From an uncultured Phenylobacterium sp. (lineage in GTDB: Bacteria; Pseudomonadota; Alphaproteobacteria; Caulobacterales; Caulobacteraceae), in NCBI GenBank assembly GCA_945952175.1, contig CAMFHW010000089.1:1-10953 (forward strand): a stretch of 10,953 nt of DNA. Reading direction: 5' to 3'. Positions 6,602-10,953 of the stretch are shown in pieces. The translations under genes were made by a program, and so were the position numbers. How positions within the stretch are numbered: the first letter of the stretch is position 1; every line of letters starts with the position of its first letter. The notes under the pieces were generated by a model. It had not been told where the DNA came from and ran no database searches. It worked only from the letters and a program-made list of their open reading frames with translations.

Positions 6602-7654
6602 ATGCTGGTGGGAAAGACGTACGCGCCGATTCTCCACGCGCGCAGTGTCGAAATAAAAGCTCTGGCTGAACTGCCCGAGGCCACCAAAGACTTGATTTTC
6701 CCGCTCATCGTTGCTCGACCCTGGCCTAACGCGAAACACCTTCGGAAAACCTGGGAGAAGCTTAGAGCAGCGTTCGGCACCAGACGATTTGCGCTCGATC
6801 TGGATCCTTATAAGCGCTCATCAGGCGCTGCTCAGCCCGCGGCGGCCGAGTTTGATGCGTTGTTTGACCACGCGGACGGCCACAGAGCTTATTTTGAGGA
6901 GGTCGCCAGCATCGATGAGGCGATCCCGACCCTTCAAGTTGGACCGAATTCCAACGTTGAGGAGCAACTGGAACATGCCCAGCGCCTGGATCGCGGCTTG
7001 GTGCTCAGATTGCAGTACGGGGCTACGCCCACACCCATTGCATTGGCGCGTCAGGTTGCCGGCGCTATGCACGATGTCGCGATCTTCGTCGATCTTGGTT
7101 GGTCCAACGATCTTTTAAGTCGAGAGCTGTGGGCCTCTTCGATCCTCGAGGCGATTGCCGAGGATCATATTGAACGCGAGGTCGTAGTTGCGGGCTCTAG
7201 CTTCCCGGAGTCGTTTCGTAGTCTTGCGCGGGACGAGATACGCGCAAATGAACGCGTAATATTCGACAATCTCGTACAGCGTCACAACGCAGTTGTGCTG
7301 ACTTACGGCGATTGGGGAAGCACGCGGTTGCCGAAAGAGTCAACCCCTATGGGATCCATACCTCCACGTATTGATCTACCAAATAGCCGAGAGTGGATTT
7401 GCTTTCGCAGAGAAGGCGAAGAAGGCTTTAAGGACATCGCGATTCGAACAGTTACTGATCGCTCATGGCCCAGAGACCTTCGAATCTGGGGAACCTATCA
7501 GATCGCCGCTACCGCCGAAGGTGTTCCCGATAGCATCAAAGGCCAGACAAAGGCGGCCGCCGCGAGGGTCAACATTCACTTGCATCAGCAGGCCCACTTT
7601 GGGGCTGCGGGCAACTTCAGCGATCGGGACGAGCCCTTCTCAGACGACCTCTAA
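6602..7654 (+). CDS. Beta family protein (phage T4 beta-protein-like)
   Basis: 350 residues. The N-terminus YAPILHARSVEIKALAEL followed by KDLIFPLI matches the pattern I associate with the beta protein family (PF14350, named after a T4 protein), as do the C-terminal W-G-T-Y-Q-I-A stretch, the I-K-G-Q-T-K-A segment and the closing H-x-H-x-Q-x-H. The biochemical function of the family is not established to my knowledge; members occur in phages and in accessory or defence-rich regions. The protein looks soluble: no signal peptide or membrane helix. ATG 6602 has AAGGTGGG about 8 bases upstream. It is the last gene of the module and ends 17 bases before a 138-bp repeat. Low G+C and mixed codon use set it apart from the flanking host genes. 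Family assignment is from motif memory. Confidence 0.75.
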   Translation: MLVGKTYAPILHARSVEIKALAELPEATKDLIFPLIVARPWPNAKHLRKTWEKLRAAFGTRRFALDLDPYKRSSGAAQPAAAEFDALFDHADGHRAYFEEVASIDEAIPTLQVGPNSNVEEQLEHAQRLDRGLVLRLQYGATPTPIALARQVAGAMHDVAIFVDLGWSNDLLSRELWASSILEAIAEDHIEREVVVAGSSFPESFRSLARDEIRANERVIFDNLVQRHNAVVLTYGDWGSTRLPKESTPMGSIPPRIDLPNSREWICFRREGEEGFKDIAIRTVTDRSWPRDLRIWGTYQIAATAEGVPDSIKGQTKAAAARVNIHLHQQAHFGAAGNFSDRDEPFSDDL

Positions 7655-7671
7655 CAGTGACGGTAAACTTT

Positions 7672-7809
7672 CGGGGACAGGAAACCTATTCCCTCGAACC
7701 GCCGTGGCCGCGGCGCGCGGAGCGCGGGGGAATAGGTATCCAGTCCTCTGGGGTATCCGAACGGGGATCGGGTGGCCTAGGTTGGTCGGTAAGCCGGCGC
7801 GGACGTCGC
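7672..7809 (+). repeat. 138-bp repeat, copy A
   Basis: Homologous end to end with 8412-8549 (same length, same orientation, small compensating indels in the middle). The left part forms an imperfect inverted repeat: GGGGACAGGAAACCTATTCCC pairs with GGGAATAGGTATCCAGTCC (18 of 21 positions) around a GC-rich loop. The right part (GGGTATCCGAACGG ... GGACGTCGC) is conserved in sequence but not palindromic and may hold a promoter. The repeat ends 22 bases before the VOC gene start and begins 17 bases after the beta-family stop. Confidence 0.85.
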
Positions 7810-7831
7810 TGGATCGTTGGGGGAGGCTGGA

Positions 7832-8209
7832 TTGATCGCGTATTCGACGCTGGGCGTGAACGACATGGGCCGGGCGGTGGCCTTCTATGACGCGGTGCTG
7901 GGGGCGCTGGGGGGGAAGCGGGACACCACCAGCGAGACCTGGACCGGCTACAGCCGCGCCGGCGACCGCAGCAAGTTCTTCCTGACCCGGCCGTTCGACC
8001 GGCAGGCCGCGAGCGGCGGCAACGGGACCATGCTGGCCTTCCTGGCCGAGGATCGGGCGGCGGTGGACGCGTTCCACGCGGCGGCCCTGGCGGGGGGCGG
8101 GACCTGTGAAGGCCCGCCCGGCGTGCGCGAGGGGATGAACCCGGTGTTCTACGCGGCCTATGTGCGCGACGCCGACGGCAACAAGCTCTGCGCCTTCGTG
8201 CGGAAATAG
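7832..8209 (+). CDS. VOC-superfamily (glyoxalase-fold) protein
   Basis: Small cytoplasmic protein of 125 residues, the usual length of a single-domain vicinal-oxygen-chelate protein. Seen: the N-terminal beta-alpha pattern STLGVNDMGRAVAFYDAVLG and the closing FYAAYVRDADGNKLCAF, typical of a glyoxalase/bleomycin-resistance subgroup common in alphaproteobacteria. The position where metal-binding members have a histidine on the first strand is occupied by Tyr/Ser, so metal catalysis is not assured and the substrate is unknown. The start was placed at TTG 7832, because GGGGGAGG at 7819-7826 is correctly spaced; the in-frame TTG at 7817 precedes that ribosome site. It is a single-gene unit between two homologous repeats and is followed by a terminator-like hairpin. 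Confidence 0.82.
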   Translation: MIAYSTLGVNDMGRAVAFYDAVLGALGGKRDTTSETWTGYSRAGDRSKFFLTRPFDRQAASGGNGTMLAFLAEDRAAVDAFHAAALAGGGTCEGPPGVREGMNPVFYAAYVRDADGNKLCAFVRK

Positions 8210-8219
8210 GCGCGGGCGG

Positions 8220-8252
8220 GCGCCGCGACTCGAGCGGCGCGCGGGTTTCTTT
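8220..8252 (+). terminator. Likely Rho-independent terminator after VOC gene
   Basis: GCGCCGC (8220-8226), loop GACTCGA, GCGGCGC (8234-8240): a perfect 7-bp GC stem 11 bases after the VOC stop codon, followed by GCGGGTTTCTTT. The T-rich stretch is a few bases late, so efficiency is uncertain. Confidence 0.5.
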
Positions 8253-8260
8253 CGCGATCA

Positions 8261-8282
8261 TCCCCCTCGGGGGAATTGTTTC
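8261..8282 (+). terminator. Second hairpin with short T-rich tail
   Basis: TCCCCC-TC-GGGGGA is a compact 6-bp stem followed by ATTGTTT, 52 bases after the VOC stop codon. It may back up the hairpin at 8220. The very small loop makes it a weak candidate. Confidence 0.25.
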
Positions 8283-8349
8283 GGGCGGCGGCTTCGATCT
8301 AGCGGACCTTGGCGTGGGCTGTGTTGGGGGACCTCCCGCGCGACAGAGC

Positions 8350-8387
8350 CGGGCCGGCCGGCGTCCGCAGAGGCGCGGGTCGGCCCG
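8350..8387. repeat. GC-rich inverted repeat
   Basis: CGGGCCGGCC (8350-8359) and GGTCGGCCCG (8378-8387) pair at 9 of 10 positions around an 18-base loop, 24 bases before repeat copy B. In DNA this GC-rich it could be chance. Apart from hairpins and repeat B, I see nothing else in the 365-bp gap 8210-8574. Confidence 0.3.
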
Positions 8388-8411
8388 ATGCGGGGGATTT
8401 CGGCGAGGGGG

Positions 8412-8549
8412 CGGGGACAGGAAACCTGTTCCCCCGCTCGGCCGGGGCGTGGCGCGCGGAGCGCCAGGGAACAGGTATCCAGTCCCCCCGGGGTATCCGA
8501 ACGGCGATCGGCTGGCCTAGTCTGGCGCTCAAGCCCGCGCGGACGTCGC
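8412..8549 (+). repeat. 138-bp repeat, copy B
   Basis: Second copy of the element at 7672-7809. Its inverted arms read GGGGACAGGAAACCTGTTCCC and GGGAACAGGTATCCAGTCCCC; relative to copy A one stem pair has changed from A-T to G-C on both sides (CCTATTCCC/GGGAATAGG to CCTGTTCCC/GGGAACAGG), which keeps the stem. The right half again carries GGGTATCCGAACGG and ends GCGCGGACGTCGC, 25 bases before the lanC-like start codon. The shared placement suggests the element supplies the leader or promoter of the downstream gene. Confidence 0.85.
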
Positions 8550-8574
8550 GGGCGCCAGTTCGGGGAGTGGTTTC

Positions 8575-9867
8575 ATGAGCGCCTATCTGTCGTCGGCCCT
8601 GGAGGCCGTGCGGTTCATCCGTGGCCAGAGGATCGAGGGGCGCGCCAAGTGGCGGCGCCACGACGCGACGGAGAAGGGCTCGGACTACAGCCTCTATCAC
8701 GGGTCGTGCGGCATCATCCTGATGCTGCTGGAGCTGCACGCGGCCGGGCAGGACGCGGACGCGCTGGCCGAGGCGGTGGCGGCGGGCGAGGAGGCGCAGG
8801 ACTATCTGGCCAAGAAGGACTGGCTGTCGGTCAGCCCCTCGACCGGCTGGCCGGGCTACGCCTTCGCCTTCTCGGAGCTGGCCAAGGCGAGCGGGCGCGA
8901 GGACTTCCGCGCGACGGCGGCCATGTGCCTGGACCGGCTGGCGGGCCAGGCGGTGGAGCTGGGCGCCGGGATCGGCTGGATCGAGCCCATGCCGTTCTCC
9001 GACATCACCGGCCTGACCGGCGACCGCGAGATCTACGACCAGTCGGTGGGGGCGGCGGGCGCGGGGCTGGTGCTGCTCTACGCCCATGAGGCGGGGCTGC
9101 ACGCGAAGGCGCTGGACTGGGCCGTGGCGGTGGGCGAGCGGCTGCTGGAGGTGGCCGAGACCGATCCGGACGGGCTGCGCTGGCGGATGATGAGCGACAT
9201 GCCGTTCGCCTTCACCGCGCCGAACTTCGCCCATGGCGGGGCGGGCGTGGGCTATTTCCTGCTGCAGCTGCACCGGGCGAGCGGGGAGGGGCGCTATCTG
9301 GAGGCCGCGCGGGAGGCGGCGCGCTACACGCTGAGCCGGGCCTCGGCGGCGGGGTCGGGGCGGCTGATCTGCCACACCGAGGAGGCGCGCAAGCCGATCT
9401 TCTATCTCGGCGCCTGCCACGGGCCGGCGGGGACCGGGCGGCTCTTGCTGGAGCTGCATGCGGTGACCGGGGAGGCGGCGTGGCTGGAGGCGGCGCGGTC
9501 GCTGGTCGACGGACTGCTGTCGACCGGGGCGCCGGAGACCCGCTCCAAGGGGCTGTGGAACAATCACGGCCAGTGCTGCGGCGACGCCGGGATCGGGGAG
9601 TTCGCGCTCCTGATGGCCCAGCGGACCGGGGAGGACGGCTATCGCGACCTGGCCCGGCGCTGCGCCGAGGTGATCGTGGCGGGCTCGGAGGCGGGCGACG
9701 GCCAGCGCCGCTGGCGCCATGCCGAGCATCGCGACCGGCCGGAATTCCTGCAGGCCCAGACCGGCTACATGCAGGGGGCGGCGGGCATCGCCAGCTTCCT
9801 GCTGCACCTGGCGACCACCGAGGCCGGGACGCCGGTGAAGATCCCGATGCCGGACTGGCCGCGCTAG
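8575..9867 (+). CDS. LanC-like protein with CCG zinc motif
   Basis: 430-residue protein with the alpha/alpha-barrel repeat pattern of lanthionine synthetase C. Seven Gly-rich turns precede hydrophobic helices: HGSCG, WPGYA, GAAGAG, HGGAGVG, CHGPAGTG, CCGDAGIG and QGAAGIA. Likely active-site residues by comparison with NisC/LanCL: Asp155 (in YDQ), His220 (AHGGAG), Cys281 (ACHG), Cys334 and Cys335 (QCCG). In most LanC proteins the last pair is Cys-His; Cys-Cys resembles the CCG group known from ProcM-type LanM enzymes. True LanC enzymes add cysteine thiols to dehydroamino acids in peptides; stand-alone LanC-like proteins often have other or unknown roles. No precursor peptide, LanB or transporter is nearby, so lanthipeptide synthesis is unproven. 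ATG 8575 follows GGGGAGTGG. The stop overlaps that of the convergent LysR gene. Confidence 0.82.
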   Translation: MSAYLSSALEAVRFIRGQRIEGRAKWRRHDATEKGSDYSLYHGSCGIILMLLELHAAGQDADALAEAVAAGEEAQDYLAKKDWLSVSPSTGWPGYAFAFSELAKASGREDFRATAAMCLDRLAGQAVELGAGIGWIEPMPFSDITGLTGDREIYDQSVGAAGAGLVLLYAHEAGLHAKALDWAVAVGERLLEVAETDPDGLRWRMMSDMPFAFTAPNFAHGGAGVGYFLLQLHRASGEGRYLEAAREAARYTLSRASAAGSGRLICHTEEARKPIFYLGACHGPAGTGRLLLELHAVTGEAAWLEAARSLVDGLLSTGAPETRSKGLWNNHGQCCGDAGIGEFALLMAQRTGEDGYRDLARRCAEVIVAGSEAGDGQRRWRHAEHRDRPEFLQAQTGYMQGAAGIASFLLHLATTEAGTPVKIPMPDWPR

Positions 9868-10691
9868 GCCGCGCGTTTCGCCGGCTGGCGCAGGGCGGCG
9901 AGGACGCGGGTGACGGCGGGGGAAGAGGCGTCGGCGCGCTTCCAGGCGAGGCCGACCTCGCGGCGCAGGGCGAGGTCCGCGAGCGGGCGGACGGCGACGC
10001 GGGCGTCGGGCGGGACGACGCCTTCCGGCAGGACGGTGACGCCGAGGCCCGCCTCGACCAGGGCCAGCGCCCATTCCTCGGTGGTGGCGACCGCGACGAC
10101 CTGGGGCTTGAAGCCGAGGTCGGCGGTCTGGTCGGCGTTCTCGCAGTTGCAGCGGGCGATCAGCGGCAGGCCTTCGAGGTCGCCGAGCACGACGCGCGGG
10201 GCCAGGCGCAGCGGGTGGGCCGGCGGCAGGGCCAGCACATAGGCCTCCGACCAGAGGGGCGCGAAGGCCTCGGCCTCCTCGACCATGGCGCGGGAGACGA
10301 TGCGCACGTCGCAGGGGGCGTCGGCCTCGGTGAGCGTCAGGCGCAGGTCGGACGCCTCGGCCAGCGGGGCGATCAGCGGGCGCAGGCGGGCCATGTCGAG
10401 GCTGCGCATCAGGCCGAGCGTGACCTGGGCGGCGGGGGCCGGCGCGAACAGGGCCTTGAGCGACAGGGCGTCGTCGACCAGGCGGCGCGCGCGGACATAG
10501 AGCGCCTGCGCCGCCGCGGTGGCGGCCACGCCCTTGCGGTGGCGCACGAAGAGCGTCGCGCCCAGTTCGCGCTCCAGCGCCGCGACGGCGGCGGAGATCG
10601 AGGGCTGGGAGACGAAGCAGCGCCGCGCGGCGGCGGTGATGGCGCCGGTCTCGTAGACCGCCAGGAAGTAGCGAAGTTCCCGCAATTCCAT
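9864..10691 (-). CDS. LysR-type transcriptional regulator
   Basis: 275-residue regulator. The N-terminal winged helix-turn-helix is clear: MELRELRYFLAVYETGAIT, then AARRCFVSQPSISAAVAALE and the wing LGATLFVRHRKG. The rest is a LysR-type effector-binding domain with the typical closing pattern VEAGLGVTVLPEGVV and VGLAWKR. It is slightly shorter than the usual 290-310 residues. Two ATGs six bases apart compete for the start; the inner one (10691) was chosen because AGGA is 7 bases upstream of it but only 1 base from the outer ATG (10697). It faces the lanC-like gene tail to tail and is divergent from the lipoprotein gene, the common layout in which a LysR protein controls the divergent neighbour and itself. 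The effector molecule cannot be told from sequence. Confidence 0.92.
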   Translation of the reverse strand: MELRELRYFLAVYETGAITAAARRCFVSQPSISAAVAALERELGATLFVRHRKGVAATAAAQALYVRARRLVDDALSLKALFAPAPAAQVTLGLMRSLDMARLRPLIAPLAEASDLRLTLTEADAPCDVRIVSRAMVEEAEAFAPLWSEAYVLALPPAHPLRLAPRVVLGDLEGLPLIARCNCENADQTADLGFKPQVVAVATTEEWALALVEAGLGVTVLPEGVVPPDARVAVRPLADLALRREVGLAWKRADASSPAVTRVLAALRQPAKRAA

Positions 10692-10734
10692 AGTCATGTC
10701 CTATGAATGACCTCAGACATCTATATTTTACGTA
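10689..10734. promoter_or_regulatory. Candidate LysR operator region
   Basis: CATAG-N7-CTATG (10689-10705) is a dyad that fits the T-N11-A LysR box and covers the regulator's own start codons. A second, weaker T-N11-A site, TATATTTTACGTA, lies at 10722-10734 in an AT-rich patch between the two divergent genes. Both are candidates by form only; no -35/-10 pair could be assigned with confidence. Confidence 0.3.
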
Positions 10735-10778
10735 TGGGAGGCGTTGCGCAAGGCTTGGGTCGAACTGGAGGTTTCCCC

Positions 10779-10953
10779 ATGCCGACCCACACCCTTCCCC
10801 GCAGATTGCTTCCCCGTAGCCTGGCCGCCCTGGCCGCCGCCGCGTCCCTGGCCGCCTGCGGCGCGCCGTCGAGGGCCGAGCTCGCGCCGCCGGCCCCGCC
10901 GCCGCCCGCCCATCCGCCGGCCGGCATGACGATCTCGGCCATCGCTTCGGGCT
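10779..10953 (+). CDS. Lipoprotein, N-terminal part only
   Basis: The reading frame is open to the end of the window, so the gene is incomplete (58 codons seen). ATG 10779 has GGAGG about 8 bases upstream. The product starts with basic residues (PRRLLPR), then a hydrophobic Ala/Leu stretch ending in the lipobox LAAC (Cys at residue 27), which predicts lipid attachment and export. The two adjacent arginines are not a full twin-arginine motif. After the cysteine comes a Pro/Ala-rich linker (about residues 39-50), then MTISAIASG, where the mature domain seems to begin. The function is unknown from this fragment. It is divergent from the LysR gene and a likely target of it. Confidence 0.7.
   Translation, partial: MPTHTLPRRLLPRSLAALAAAASLAACGAPSRAELAPPAPPPPAHPPAGMTISAIASG

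Larger units (their letters stand above)
5537..7660 (+). other. Compositionally distinct three-gene module
   Basis: From just after 5536 to about 7660 base use changes visibly. Lines 5821-5880 and 7261-7320 count 53% and 52% G+C, against 72% at 8821-8880 in the lanC-like gene. The segment holds three genes on the plus strand, overlapping by 1 base and then separated by 11 bases, with a 161-bp leader that includes a palindrome. On the right it runs to the 138-bp repeat at 7672. No integrase, transposase or obvious direct-repeat boundary is present. It is probably a horizontally acquired accessory operon. Confidence 0.7.

Noticed and set aside
4751..7654. Prophage remnant, suggested by the terminase-like protein, ImmA/IrrE peptidase and T4 beta-like protein
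   Set aside because: No integrase, large terminase, portal, capsid or lysis gene. The terminase-like gene has host composition and the three downstream genes do not, so they need not be one unit.
4735..7675. GGTAAACT at 4737 and 7662 as possible attachment-site direct repeats around the terminase-like gene and module
   Set aside because: Only 8 bases match, the flanks differ, and the left copy lies upstream of a host-composition gene.
7657..8578. Small open frames with GNLFP/GIQSP-type peptides at both 138-bp repeats
   Set aside because: They are parallel translations of the two repeat copies and appear in several frames on both strands, so they reflect the repeat and not a conserved peptide gene.
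8299..10074. Very long open frame on the minus strand (591 codons) opposite the lanC-like gene
   Set aside because: Its product is low-complexity Arg/Gly/Pro/Ala-rich with no domain, whereas the plus strand gives a coherent LanC-like protein. It is a GC-bias shadow.

Overview
The window is high-GC proteobacterial DNA. Its gene content and protein sequences (alphaproteobacterial-type SdhA/SdhB, a putidaredoxin-type reductase and ferredoxin, strong GC3 bias) point to Caulobacteraceae, something like Phenylobacterium or Caulobacter. That placement is from recognition, not a search. It looks like core chromosome with one AT-richer insertion.

Layout. (1) 1-2626: the end of the succinate dehydrogenase operon, sdhA then sdhB; sdhC/sdhD would lie upstream. 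(2) 2627-2804: a gap with a perfect 31-bp inverted repeat and a short operator-like dyad. (3) 2805-4372: a ferredoxin-reductase plus [2Fe-2S] ferredoxin gene pair, a complete short electron-transfer chain with no client oxygenase in view. (4) 4373-4750: a gene-free stretch made largely of dispersed-type short repeats. (5) 4751-5536: a protein built entirely from four 65-residue modules, each like the helix-turn-helix of phage terminase small subunits. (6) 5537-7660: a compositionally distinct three-gene module (two-TM membrane protein, ImmA/IrrE-type metallopeptidase, T4 beta-like protein) with overlapping or closely spaced genes and a palindrome upstream. Sample lines count 52-53% G+C here against 72% in the lanC-like gene. 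(7) 7672-8549: two 138-bp homologous repeats in the same orientation, each ending about 25 bp before a start codon; between them is a small VOC (glyoxalase-fold) gene. (8) 8575-9867: a stand-alone LanC-like protein with a CCG zinc motif. (9) 9864-10691 (minus): a LysR-type regulator whose stop overlaps that of the lanC-like gene, divergent from (10) a lipoprotein gene cut by the window end (10779-10953).

The best candidate for an undescribed system is the 5698-7654 module: its gene order suggests one transcription unit, its composition suggests horizontal acquisition, and a peptidase of a regulatory family sits between a membrane protein and a beta-family protein of unknown function. The tandem terminase-like protein next to it and the CCG-type LanC-like protein are separate oddities. 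No RNA genes, CRISPR arrays, insertion-sequence transposases or replication origins were seen.
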